Source: Corallococcus silvisoli (GTDB lineage: Bacteria; Myxococcota; Myxococcia; Myxococcales; Myxococcaceae). Taken from it: a stretch of 64,000 nt of DNA. The notes below the pieces were generated by a model, which did not search any database, had not been told where the DNA came from, and was given only the letters and a program-made list of their open reading frames with translations. A program made the position numbers and the translations under genes. Location: positions 1 to 64,000 of the forward strand of contig NZ_JAAAPJ010000015.1 of assembly GCF_009909145.1 (NCBI RefSeq), read 5' to 3'. Positions 7,981-16,411 of this stretch are shown here, piece by piece. How positions within the stretch are numbered: the stretch's first letter is position 1; each line of letters starts with the position of its first letter.

Positions 7981-8679
7981 TCAGGTCAGGGACACCATGC
8001 CGCCACTGGAGCCCTTCTTGCGCACCCAGGCCTTGGCCTTGGGCGGCGCGGCGGGAGCGGCGGGCTTCGCCACTTCCTTCAGCGCCTGGCTTCCCGCGCG
8101 GCCGCGCGGGAGCGTCACGTCCTGGACCGACTGCGGCCGGGCGCCATCCACCCACGCGTCCGGACGGCGGCCCGTGCGGATGAGCAGGCGCAGCTTCTGG
8201 TAGTGCGCCGAGCAGTAGCCCTTGGAGCGGCTCTGGCGCTTGCACCCGATGACGGCGCAGGCCTGGCTGCCTTCCGCGGCGGCCGCACGCGCGGCCGGAC
8301 GTCCCGGACCCTTCGCGGGCGCGGCCTTCGCGGCGCCCTTCACCGGCGCGGCCTTCGCGGCGGCACCCTTCGCGGGCGCGGCCTTCCCGGCGCCCTTCAC
8401 CGGCGCGGCCTTCGCGGCGGGCGCGGCCTTCGCGGACGGCGGGCGGCCCGGACGGCGGCGCGCGACGGGCTCGGGCGCCAGCGTGGGCGTGCGCACGCCA
8501 GCGACGGAGCCCAGGCGGCTGGACAGCGGCGCCAGGCGGTAGGTCACGTCGCGAAGGGCATCCAGCGCATCCAGACCCTTGGCCATACGGGCCACGGCCT
8601 TCTGAACGGGAGCCAGTTGCAGTTGCAACTCGCGCCGGACCATGTCGCGAAGTTCGGTCTCAAGGGAAAGTGGGGCCAT
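7981..8679 (-). CDS. histone H1-like protein with C-terminal zinc knuckle
   Basis: A 232-residue protein. An N-terminal helix (ELRDMVRRELQLQLAPVQK, then a leucine-rich continuation) leads to an Ala/Lys/Pro tract with about six KAAPAKGA-type repeats resembling eukaryotic H1 tails. A CAVIGC..GYCSAHY knuckle (C-x4-C-x9-C-x2-H) follows, then a basic tail. A nucleoid or DNA-binding role is likely. Myxobacteria are known to make H1-like proteins. The start at 8679 is chosen because it aligns with the paralogue at 60241-60765; the longer frame reads into the divergent MoxR promoter. It is divergent from the MoxR gene across 73 bp. Confidence 0.7.
   Translation of the reverse strand: MAPLSLETELRDMVRRELQLQLAPVQKAVARMAKGLDALDALRDVTYRLAPLSSRLGSVAGVRTPTLAPEPVARRRPGRPPSAKAAPAAKAAPVKGAGKAAPAKGAAAKAAPVKGAAKAAPAKGPGRPAARAAAAEGSQACAVIGCKRQSRSKGYCSAHYQKLRLLIRTGRRPDAWVDGARPQSVQDVTLPRGRAGSQALKEVAKPAAPAAPPKAKAWVRKKGSSGGMVSLT
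8320..8450. repeat. tandem repeats coding KAAPAKG-type units
   Basis: GGCGCGGCCTTCGCGGCG-type units recur at about 24-30 bp spacing and encode the lysine/alanine/proline tail of the H1-like protein. Copy number is probably variable between strains. Confidence 0.7.
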
Positions 8680-8752
8680 GTGGGGCAGGATATACACCCA
8701 ACCGCCCGGGGCGGGAGAAACATTGCCGCCCGGAATGTTAAAGGAACCCATC

Positions 8753-9601
8753 ATGACTCCGGTTCCCACTCCCGTCCGCTTCCGCGGCACCGACTCCTAC
8801 CTCACGAGCGAGGGCCTGCAGGCCGCCGTCAACTGTGCCCTCACGCTCCAGCGCCCCCTGCTGGTCAAGGGCGAGCCCGGCACCGGCAAGACGCTGCTGG
8901 CGGAGGCCATTGCCCAGGGGCTGGGATTGAAGCTGCTCACCTGGCACGTGAAGAGCACCACGCGGGCCCAGGATGGGTTGTATGTCTACGACACCGTGCA
9001 GCGTTTGTATGACTCGCGCTTCGGCGACGGGGACGTGCGCGACATCCGGCGATACATCCGCATGGGGCCGCTGGGAGAGGCCTTCGCCGCCCCCGAGCGC
9101 GTGGTGTTGCTCATCGACGAGGTGGACAAGGCGGACCTGGAGTTCCCCAACGACCTGCTCCACGAGCTGGACCGGATGCGCTTCCGCATCTCCGAGACGA
9201 ACGACGAGGTCGTGGCCCAGCACCGCCCCGTGGTCCTCATCACCAGCAACAACGAGAAGGAGCTGCCGGACGCGTTCCTGCGCCGGTGCGTGTTCCACTT
9301 CATCGACTTCCCGGAGCGCGAGCTCATGCAGCGCATCGTGGAGGTCCACCACCCGGGGCTGGACGCGGCGCTGGCGGAGCAGGCGCTCAAGGTCTTCTAC
9401 GAGCTGCGCGCGATGACCCGCCTGCGCAAGCGGCCCTCCACCAGCGAGCTCATCGACTGGATCTCCGTGCTCAAGGCCAACGGCGTGATGGAGTTGAAGC
9501 TGGAGGAGCAGCTGCCGTTCCTGGGCGCGCTGCTCAAGAAGGAGCAGGACCTGGTGGCGGTGGCCGAGGCGTTCGGACGCGGCCGGCGGACCCGCGCGTA
9601 A
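8753..9601 (+). CDS. MoxR family AAA+ ATPase
   Basis: A 282-residue AAA+ protein with Walker A GEPGTGKT (40-47), Walker B LLIDEVDK (about 120-127), sensor 1 ITSNN and an arginine-rich PDAFLRRC finger region. MoxR ATPases act as chaperone-like partners of von Willebrand factor A proteins in the assembly or activation of other complexes. The gene directly downstream is such a vWA protein, 19 bp away. The start at 8753 has AAGGAA 7 nt upstream; an in-frame ATG at 8735 is less well placed. Confidence 0.9.
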   Translation: MTPVPTPVRFRGTDSYLTSEGLQAAVNCALTLQRPLLVKGEPGTGKTLLAEAIAQGLGLKLLTWHVKSTTRAQDGLYVYDTVQRLYDSRFGDGDVRDIRRYIRMGPLGEAFAAPERVVLLIDEVDKADLEFPNDLLHELDRMRFRISETNDEVVAQHRPVVLITSNNEKELPDAFLRRCVFHFIDFPERELMQRIVEVHHPGLDAALAEQALKVFYELRAMTRLRKRPSTSELIDWISVLKANGVMELKLEEQLPFLGALLKKEQDLVAVAEAFGRGRRTRA

Positions 9602-9620
9602 CGGCAAAGGACCCGGGCCC

Positions 9621-10826
9621 ATGTTCCTGCCGTTCTTCTATGAGCTGCGAAAGCGCGGGGTGAAGGTGGGCGCGCAGGAGGCGCTCGCCCTGGCCGGCGC
9701 GCTGAAGGCCGGACTGCATGACAGCAGCCTGGATGGCTTCTACCACGTGGCGCGCGCGCTCCTGGTGCACTCGGAGACGCAGCTGGATGCGTTCGACCAG
9801 GCGTTCCTCGCGCACTTCCAGGGCGTCGCATCCGACGCGCTCAAGCTCACCGAGGAGCTGTTGTCCTGGCTGGAGGAGGCGAAGGAGCGCACGGACCTGA
9901 GCCCGGAGGAGCTGGCGCTCCTGGAGCAGTGGGACCCCGAGGAGTTGCGAAAGCAACTGGAGCAGCGGTTGAAGGAGCAGACCGAGCGCCACGACGGCGG
10001 CACGCGCTGGGTGGGCACGGGCGGCGCGTCTGCCTTTGGCAACAGCGGCATGGCGCGGCAGGGCGTGCGCATTGGCGGCACGGGCGGACGACAGGGTCAG
10101 GCGCTGTGGCAGGCCGGCGCGCGCAAGTACGCGGGCTACCGCGACGACGTGGTGCTGGACACGCGGCAGCTGGCGGTGGCGCTGCGCAAGCTGCGGGCCT
10201 TCGCGCGCGAGGGCGCCGCGGAGGAGCTGGACGTGGACGAGAGCATCTCCGCCACCGCGAAGAACGCGGGCGAGCTGGAGGTGGTGACGCGTCCGCCGCG
10301 CCGGCCCAACACGCGCGTGGTGCTGTGCATGGACGTGGGCGGCTCCATGGACCCGTACGCGCACCTGGTGAGCCGGCTGTTCAGCGTCGCCAGCCAGGCC
10401 ACGCACTTCAAGGAGCTGCGCACCTACTACTTCCACAACTGCGTCTACGGGAAGCTCTACGCCACGCCCCAGCTCACCGGTGGCATCACCGTGCCGGAGC
10501 TCACCGCGCAGGTGGGGCGGCACCACAAGCTGGTGATGGTGGGCGATGCGTCCATGGCCCCGTACGAGCTGGGCATCCGCACGGATGCCAACGGCCAGTA
10601 CCGGCAGGAGGGGCTGGACGGGCTCACGTGGATGATGCAGCTGGCGCAGCACTTCGAGCGCAATGTGTGGCTCAACCCGGAGCCGCGCGGGTCGTGGCGG
10701 ACGGGCACCATCGCGACCCTCGCGACGGTGTTCCCCATGTTCACCCTCACCGTGGAGGGGCTGGGTGAGGCGGTGAACCACCTCACCCGGGGCAGGACAC
10801 CCCGCGGGGCGATGGCTCGGCGGTAA
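9621..10826 (+). CDS. VWA (CoxE-like) domain protein, MoxR partner
   Basis: A 401-residue cytosolic protein. Residues 1-130 are helical and acidic, and a Gly-rich linker (GTGGASAFGN...) follows. A von Willebrand factor A domain starts near 225 with a MIDAS motif DVGGSMD (Asp238), altered from DxSxS to DxGGS as in the CoxE/YehP-like group. Together with the MoxR gene it should form a two-component ATPase/adaptor module whose client is not encoded nearby. There is no signal peptide or membrane segment. Confidence 0.85.
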   Translation: MFLPFFYELRKRGVKVGAQEALALAGALKAGLHDSSLDGFYHVARALLVHSETQLDAFDQAFLAHFQGVASDALKLTEELLSWLEEAKERTDLSPEELALLEQWDPEELRKQLEQRLKEQTERHDGGTRWVGTGGASAFGNSGMARQGVRIGGTGGRQGQALWQAGARKYAGYRDDVVLDTRQLAVALRKLRAFAREGAAEELDVDESISATAKNAGELEVVTRPPRRPNTRVVLCMDVGGSMDPYAHLVSRLFSVASQATHFKELRTYYFHNCVYGKLYATPQLTGGITVPELTAQVGRHHKLVMVGDASMAPYELGIRTDANGQYRQEGLDGLTWMMQLAQHFERNVWLNPEPRGSWRTGTIATLATVFPMFTLTVEGLGEAVNHLTRGRTPRGAMARR

Positions 10827-10968
10827 TTCCCGGGAGCGCCAGTGTCCCCTGCCTGACCGCCGGGCATACACCGCCGCCGGGCCGGTCCCGGGGGGCGTGT
10901 TTCGTGCGGCACGGCGCTTCCAGTTACGGCATGGTGCGCCCGCGACGCAGTCCGGCGAGGGAGGCCGC

Positions 10969-13029
10969 ATGACGACCGAGAAGATCGATACCCAGGCAAT
11001 CAACACCATCCGCACGCTGTCCATCGACGCGGTGGAGAAGGCCCACTCGGGCCACCCGGGCGCGCCCATGGCGCTGGCTCCCGTGGCCTACCAGCTGTGG
11101 CAGCAGGAGCTGCGGTACGACCCGGCCCAGCCCCTGTGGCCGGACCGCGACCGCTTCATCCTCTCCAACGGCCACGCGTCCATGCTGCTCTACAGCCTGC
11201 TGCACCTGGCGGGCGTGAAGCGCGTGGGCAAGGACGAGCAGGTCACGGACGTCCCCGCCGTGTCGCTGGAGGACATCCAGAAGTTCCGTCAGCTGGACTC
11301 GGCCACGCCGGGCCACCCGGAGTACCGCTGGACCACCGGCGTGGAGACCACCACCGGCCCCCTGGGCCAGGGCGTCGCCAACAGCGTGGGCATGGCCATC
11401 GCCAGCAAGTGGCAGGCGGGCCACTTCAACCAGCCGGGCTTCGAGCTGTTCACCCATGACGTCTACGCCCTCTGCGGCGACGGCGACATGATGGAGGGCG
11501 TGGCGTCCGAGGCCGCGTCGCTCGCCGGCCACCTCCAGCTGCCCAACCTGTGCTGGATCTACGACAGCAACCACATCTCCATCGACGGCAGCACCGACCT
11601 GGCCTTCACCGAGGACGTGGGCCGCCGCTTCGAGGGCTACGGCTGGCGCGTGCTCCACGTCACCGACGCCAACGACCTGGAGGCCCTGTCCAAGGCCTAC
11701 CGCTCCTTCAAGGAGCAGCGCGGCAAGCCCACCCTCATCATCGTCAACTCGTTCATCGGCTTCGGCTCGCCCAAGAAGCAGGGCTCCGCCAGCGCCCATG
11801 GCGAGCCGCTGGGCGCGGACGAAATCAAGGGCACGAAGAAGAACTACGGCTGGCCCGAGGACTCGCAGTTCCTGGTCCCCGACGGCGTGCGCGAGCGCTT
11901 CCAGGAGCGCCTGGGCGCCCGCGGCAAGGGCCTGCGCGAGGCGTGGGACGCGTCCTTCGCGGCCTACCGCGAGAAGCACCCCGCGCTGGCGCACGAGCTG
12001 GAGCGCATGCTCAAGCGCGAGCTGCCGGAGGGCTGGGACAAGGAGCTGCCGGTGTTCCCCGCGGACGCGAAGGGCATGGCCACCCGTGAGTCGGGCGGCA
12101 AGGTGCTCAACGCGCTGGCGAAGAACTACCCGTGGCTGGTGGGCGGCTCCGCGGACCTGAACCCGTCCACGAAGACGTACCTGTCCGCCTCCACGTCCAT
12201 GAAGCCGGGCGAGTACGCGGGCCGCAACATCCACTTCGGCGTGCGCGAGCACGCGATGGGCTCCATCGTCAACGGCCTCAACCTGAGCCACGTGCGCGCG
12301 TACGGCGCCACGTTCCTCATCTTCAGTGACTACGAGCGCCCCGCCATGCGCCTGTCGTCGCTGATGGAGCTGCCGGCCATCCACATCTTCACGCACGACT
12401 CCATCGGCCTGGGCGAGGACGGCCCCACGCACCAGCCGGTGGAGCAGCTGGCGTCGCTGCGCGCGGTGCCGGGCAACGTGGTGATGCGCCCCGGTGACGC
12501 CAACGAGGTGACGGAGGCGTGGCGCTACATCGCGCAGCAGCAGCACCACCCGGTGGTGCTCGTGCTGTCGCGGCAGCCGGTGCCCACACTGGACCGCACC
12601 AAGTTCGCCCCCGCGTCCGGCGTGGCCCAGGGCGCGTACACCCTGCTGGAGGCCGAGGGCGGGACGCCGGACGTCATCCTCATCGGCACGGGCACGGAGG
12701 TCGCGCTGGTGGTGGAGGCCGCGGAGAAGCTGAAGGCCGAGGGCGTGAAGGCGCGCGTGGTGAGCATGCCGTCGTGGGAGCTGTTCGAGCAGCAGCCCCA
12801 GGAGTACCAGGACCGCGTGCTGCCCCCGTCCGTGAAGGCGCGCGTCGCGGTGGAGAAGGGCGCGGCGTTCGGCTGGGAGCGCTGGGTGGGGCTCGCGGGC
12901 AGCGTCATCGGCATGCGCAGCTTCGGCGCTTCGGCGCCCATCAAGGCGCTCCAGCAGAAGTTCGGCTTCACCGTGGAGAACGTGGTGAAGGAGGCGCAGG
13001 CCACCATCGCCAAGGCGAAGAAGTACTGA
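10969..13029 (+). CDS. tkt: transketolase
   Basis: A 686-residue thiamine-diphosphate enzyme of the non-oxidative pentose phosphate pathway that moves two-carbon units between sugar phosphates. Visible family features are substrate histidines in KAHSGHPGAP (His26, His29), the ThDP/Mg motif beginning GDGDMMEGV near 169, SFIGFGSPKKQGSASAHG, and the catalytic-Glu/pyrimidine region GVREHAMG in the second domain. Its length fits bacterial transketolases. The start at 10969 has GGAGG 6 nt upstream; the frame extends 72 bp further without a better site. It is followed by a strong hairpin between convergent genes. Confidence 0.95.
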   Translation: MTTEKIDTQAINTIRTLSIDAVEKAHSGHPGAPMALAPVAYQLWQQELRYDPAQPLWPDRDRFILSNGHASMLLYSLLHLAGVKRVGKDEQVTDVPAVSLEDIQKFRQLDSATPGHPEYRWTTGVETTTGPLGQGVANSVGMAIASKWQAGHFNQPGFELFTHDVYALCGDGDMMEGVASEAASLAGHLQLPNLCWIYDSNHISIDGSTDLAFTEDVGRRFEGYGWRVLHVTDANDLEALSKAYRSFKEQRGKPTLIIVNSFIGFGSPKKQGSASAHGEPLGADEIKGTKKNYGWPEDSQFLVPDGVRERFQERLGARGKGLREAWDASFAAYREKHPALAHELERMLKRELPEGWDKELPVFPADAKGMATRESGGKVLNALAKNYPWLVGGSADLNPSTKTYLSASTSMKPGEYAGRNIHFGVREHAMGSIVNGLNLSHVRAYGATFLIFSDYERPAMRLSSLMELPAIHIFTHDSIGLGEDGPTHQPVEQLASLRAVPGNVVMRPGDANEVTEAWRYIAQQQHHPVVLVLSRQPVPTLDRTKFAPASGVAQGAYTLLEAEGGTPDVILIGTGTEVALVVEAAEKLKAEGVKARVVSMPSWELFEQQPQEYQDRVLPPSVKARVAVEKGAAFGWERWVGLAGSVIGMRSFGASAPIKALQQKFGFTVENVVKEAQATIAKAKKY

Positions 13030-13048
13030 CGCGCCTGTCTTGAAAATG

Positions 13049-13090
13049 AGAGGTGCCCCGAACCCTCCCCCGAAGGTCCGGGGCACCTCT
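13049..13090. terminator. bidirectional hairpin between convergent genes
   Basis: AGAGGTGCCCCG (13049-13060) and CGGGGCACCTCT (13079-13090) form a perfect 12-bp stem with an 18-nt loop, 20 nt after the tkt stop and about 100 nt beyond the stop of the convergent repeat-protein gene. Confidence 0.7.
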
Positions 13091-13192
13091 GGGTTCACCG
13101 CCGGGCGACCGGCGGGAACGACCCGGGATGCGTGTGGCTGTCTCCCCCTCGCTTCAAATCCCCCCACTCCCCAACGAGACCGGCGGTGCCGC

Positions 13193-14698
13193 TCAGGCCG
13201 CGATGAACAGCGGGCGCGGCGGGCGCGGGTTGCTGACGAACTTCATCTCGTTGATCATCTTCTTGAAGTCTTTCGGGTCGATGCCGGTGGAGCCGCTGGC
13301 CTGCGCGCGGGTGGCGTACTTCTCGTAGGTGTCCACCACCTTCTTGGCCTCCGGCGTGAGGCGGTCGTAGTTCATGCGCGCCCACTTCATCGTGTCGGTG
13401 AACTCCGTGCCCGCCGCCTGTCCGTCCAGGTCGCCGGCGCCCTTCTCGATGGCGGCCGTCAGGTCGCTGCCGGAGATCTTCCCGCTCTTGGCGTCCAGTC
13501 CCTCCAGCGCGTCGCGCATGGAGCTGTCGTGGAAGGTCTGGAAGCGGCCCATCGCCTTGAACATGGCGTCCGCCTCCTTCTGCGTCAGGCCGTCCGGGCC
13601 GGCCTTCTTCGCGGCGGCCTGATAGGTCTTCAGGACCTCCTTCGCCTCCGGCGTCAGGCGGCTCTCGTTCTTCGCGGCCCACTTCTCGAACTCCTTCAGT
13701 TCGGAGGTGGTGGAGTGGGCATCCGTGTCGGAGATGCCTTCGCGGATGGCCTGGGTGAGGTCCTCACCGGAGATGGGGCCGTGCTGCCTGTCGAGCGCCT
13801 CCGTGGCCTTGCGGGCGCTCACGTCCCCGGAGCCCACGCGGCGCATCTCCTTGTTCAGCGCGGCGGTCTCCTGGTCCGTGAGGCCGCTGCGGCCCTGCGC
13901 CTGCGCCGCCTTGGTGTGCTTGCGGTAGACGTCCAGGACCTCCTTGGCCTCCGGAGACAGGCGGCTCTGGTTCTTCGCGGCCCACTTCTCGAACTCCTTC
14001 AGCTCCGCGCCGGCGGCCTGGCCGTCGTGGTCCGCGGTGCCGGTCTGGATGGCGCGGGCCATGTCCTGGCCGGACACCGTGCCGCCGTGGGTCTTGCTGT
14101 CCAGGTTGGCGAGCGCCTTCTTCGCGCTGGCGTCCCCCACGTCGCGCATCTCCGCGAGCATCTTCTTGAAGTCCCCCTGCGGGATGCCGGAGTCGCCGCG
14201 CGCCTGGGAGAGCGCCGCGTACTTGGAGTAGATGTCCATCACCTGGCGGGCCTCCGGGGTGAGGCGCTCGCGGTTGTTGGCGGCCCAGTCCGCGACGGTG
14301 CGGTACTCGCTGGAGGCGGCCTGGCCGTCCAGGTCCCCGACGGCGGCCTCGATGCTGTCCGCGAACTGCTCCGCGCTGATGGGGCCGGACGTCTGGCCCA
14401 GCTTGTTCATCTCCACCAGGGCGCCCAGGTCCTTGGGCTGCCAGTTGTCGGAGGCCGGCTTCACGCAGCCGCCGCCGCTGGCGGTGAACTGATCATGCGG
14501 GTGCGCCTTCAGGTCCTTGATCTGCGCCTTCAGCCCCTCCAGCTGCGCCTTCATGTTGTTCAGCGTGGCCGCCATCTCCGCCTCCTTGCGGCTGGCGGAC
14601 GCGGGGCCCATCAGGCTCTGGAGCTCCTTCGCGCCGAGGGCCGGCTTGGAGTTGAGGGCGGAGGAGAGGGCGGTGGAAGCGGTCTGGGTGATGGCCAT
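13193..14698 (-). CDS. four-repeat helical protein, unknown function
   Basis: A 501-residue protein. After about 100 residues (low-complexity start, coiled-coil-like MAATLNNMKAQLEGLKAQIKDLKAH), four tandem units of about 98 residues follow. Each has the form G-x-I-S-x-x-D-L-x-x-A-I, D-x-D-G-Q-A-A-x-x-E, W-A-x-x-N-x-x-R-L-[ST]-P-E-A-K and a terminal phenylalanine/methionine helix. Units 2 and 3 share an identical ELKEFEKWAAKN. The D-x-D-G segments recall calcium loops, but spacing does not fit a canonical EF-hand and unit 3 lacks the glycine. There is no signal peptide or membrane segment. The start at 14698 has GGAG 7 nt upstream. The upstream spacer carries a cluster of dyads. Confidence 0.6.
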   Translation of the reverse strand: MAITQTASTALSSALNSKPALGAKELQSLMGPASASRKEAEMAATLNNMKAQLEGLKAQIKDLKAHPHDQFTASGGGCVKPASDNWQPKDLGALVEMNKLGQTSGPISAEQFADSIEAAVGDLDGQAASSEYRTVADWAANNRERLTPEARQVMDIYSKYAALSQARGDSGIPQGDFKKMLAEMRDVGDASAKKALANLDSKTHGGTVSGQDMARAIQTGTADHDGQAAGAELKEFEKWAAKNQSRLSPEAKEVLDVYRKHTKAAQAQGRSGLTDQETAALNKEMRRVGSGDVSARKATEALDRQHGPISGEDLTQAIREGISDTDAHSTTSELKEFEKWAAKNESRLTPEAKEVLKTYQAAAKKAGPDGLTQKEADAMFKAMGRFQTFHDSSMRDALEGLDAKSGKISGSDLTAAIEKGAGDLDGQAAGTEFTDTMKWARMNYDRLTPEAKKVVDTYEKYATRAQASGSTGIDPKDFKKMINEMKFVSNPRPPRPLFIAA

Positions 14699-14834
14699 TT
14701 TGGATCTCCGGGAGGAGCGGCTTCCGTCGCGGAAGCGGTCATGCCGGGACCTATTGCGCGCGTCGTGCCAGCCCTGCCCCCCTGGCGACCCTCCGTGATT
14801 CCATGAGGTTACGCGGCGACAGCTTGAAATCCGG

Positions 14835-14910
14835 GGTGGTGACAACCGTCACCACCGGTGATGACAGTCATCATCCCCCCCACCCCCGGGGTGGTGACGG
14901 CGGACATCAC
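14835..14910. promoter_or_regulatory. cluster of three related dyads upstream of the repeat-protein gene
   Basis: GGTGGTGAC-aacc-GTCACCACC (14835-14856) is perfect. TGATGAC-a-GTCATCA (14859-14873) is perfect. A third, imperfect copy begins GGTGGTGAC near 14890 and ends GACATCAC near 14910, touching the stop of the GNAT gene. Shared GTGRTGAC half-sites suggest one binding protein, but RNA hairpins are an alternative. Confidence 0.5.
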
Positions 14911-15503
14911 TTCCCGCGCGGGGGCTTCAGCGGCTTGCGCACGCGCTGCTTGCCCGCGGGCCGGTCCCCGACGTGGACGTAGCCGCGCTTGAGGAAGAAG
15001 GAGAGCGTGCCCGTGTAGGCCATGCCGTTGGAGATGCGCGCGGCGCCCCGGGGCGGCTTCACCGGGTAGGCCTCCAGGGTGCGCGCGCCTTCGCGGCGCA
15101 GCGCGGTCTCCACGGCGGCGAGCAGCGCGGTGGCCACGCCCTGGCCGCGCCAGTTCCGGTGGATGAAGAAGCAGGGCACGGAGGCGACGGCGTTCGCGTC
15201 ATCGCACTGGAAGCTGGGGGCCCGGTCCAGGCGCGAGAAGGAGCGACGCGGGCCGAAGGTGGCCCAGCCCACCGGCGCTCCGTCCGCGTAGGCGAGGACG
15301 CCCTTCGCCTCGCCGCTGGCGACGAGGGCCTTGAAGCGGCGCTTCGCCTCCGGGCCGCGCACGTCGTCGTAGCGTTCGCCCTCCGGGATGCGCCAGTACA
15401 TGCACCAGCAGCCGCCACAGGCGCCGTTGGGGCCGAAGAGCTTCTCGAGGTCCGGCCAGTGCGCCGGGGTGAGTTCGACGGTCTTCAGGTCGGGAGCGGC
15501 CAT
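14907..15503 (-). CDS. GNAT family N-acetyltransferase
   Basis: A 198-residue protein with the GNAT core: strand VLAYADGAPVGWATF, the acetyl-CoA loop RGQGVATALLAA (R-G-x-G-x-A) and the C-terminal strands ending FLKRGYVHVGDR. A CGGCWCMYW segment near 30 is unusual and cysteine-rich; it is found in a subgroup of GNAT proteins of unknown substrate. The gene lies 11 bp downstream of truB and probably shares its transcript. The basic C-terminus (KQRVRKPLKPPRGK) is compatible with a nucleic acid or ribosome-linked substrate, but this is inference. Confidence 0.8.
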   Translation of the reverse strand: MAAPDLKTVELTPAHWPDLEKLFGPNGACGGCWCMYWRIPEGERYDDVRGPEAKRRFKALVASGEAKGVLAYADGAPVGWATFGPRRSFSRLDRAPSFQCDDANAVASVPCFFIHRNWRGQGVATALLAAVETALRREGARTLEAYPVKPPRGAARISNGMAYTGTLSFFLKRGYVHVGDRPAGKQRVRKPLKPPRGK

Positions 15504-15514
15504 GGACGCCCGTT

Positions 15515-16411
15515 CTAGACGCCGCCGCGCAGCTCCGTCTCGGGCCACAGGGCGCCGTCGCGCGCGGTGAGCAGGAAGGTCAACCGCCCCTGGTGGAAGC
15601 CTCGCACCGGCGCCTGTGGCTCCGGGAAGCCCGGCGGTGGGCGCCAGTCCGGGGGCTGGAGGGGCACGCCAGCGATGGACTGGCCCTGACGCAGGGCCCC
15701 CACGTCCTGGTCGGTGAGCGCGCGGGTGGAGGCCCAGGGGAGCAGGTCGCGGCCGTGCAGCTCCACGCGGCGGCCGGGGCCCGGGTCCCTCCACGGTCCG
15801 ATGGCCGTGCGCTTCAACGCGGAGAGGTGCGCGCCACAGCCGAGCGCCCGCCCCAGGTCCCGGGCCAGCGACCGCACGTAGTAGCCGCCCCGGCAGGTGA
15901 GCTCCAGGACGCTGGCGCGGGGCAGGTCGTGCGCGAGCCAGCGCGCGGCGTGCAGATAGACGCGCGACGGGGGCAGGTCCACGGGCTCGCCCCGGTGGGC
16001 CTTGCGGTAGGCGGGCTCGCCGCCGAGCTTCTTCGCGCTGGTGGCGGGCGGCACCTGCTCCGTCCACCCGAGGAACGGGCGCAGCGCCTCATCCAGGCGC
16101 TCGGGCGTGAGCGCGGACGCGTCCCCCTGGTGCACGGGGCGGCCGAGCAGGTCGCCCGTGTCCATCTCCGTGCCCCACTCCACGCGGGCCTCGTAGACCT
16201 TGGGCGCGGCGTGCAGGTGCTCGAACAGGTGCGTGGCCGGGCCCACCAGCATGAGCAGCAGCCCTTCCGCGAAGGGGTCCAACGTGCCGCCGTGGCACAG
16301 CGCCGTGCGGCGCCCCGGCCGCGTCTCCAGCGCCTCCTCCTGGAAGGCGCGCACCACGGAGAAGCTGGTGGGGCCCACGGGCTTGTGCGTCAGGTAGAGG
16401 CCGGGTGTCAT
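15515..16411 (-). CDS. truB: tRNA pseudouridine(55) synthase
   Basis: A 298-residue enzyme converting U55 to pseudouridine in the T loop of tRNAs. Motif HGGTLDPFAEGLLL holds the catalytic aspartate (near 44), followed by the Tyr-containing KVYEARVEWG strand, RGGYYVRSLARDLG and LSALKRTAIGPW. The start is the ATG at 16411, overlapping the upstream ATPase stop by 4 bp (ATGA). It is not next to rbfA/infB, its common neighbours, so it may be a relocated or second copy. The C-terminal 60 residues are proline-rich and diverge from the usual PUA-like end. Confidence 0.9.
   Translation of the reverse strand: MTPGLYLTHKPVGPTSFSVVRAFQEEALETRPGRRTALCHGGTLDPFAEGLLLMLVGPATHLFEHLHAAPKVYEARVEWGTEMDTGDLLGRPVHQGDASALTPERLDEALRPFLGWTEQVPPATSAKKLGGEPAYRKAHRGEPVDLPPSRVYLHAARWLAHDLPRASVLELTCRGGYYVRSLARDLGRALGCGAHLSALKRTAIGPWRDPGPGRRVELHGRDLLPWASTRALTDQDVGALRQGQSIAGVPLQPPDWRPPPGFPEPQAPVRGFHQGRLTFLLTARDGALWPETELRGGV

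Noticed and set aside
13193..14698. EF-hand calcium-binding repeats
   Set aside because: D-x-D-G spacing to the acidic end residue does not fit the 12-residue loop, and one unit lacks the glycine.
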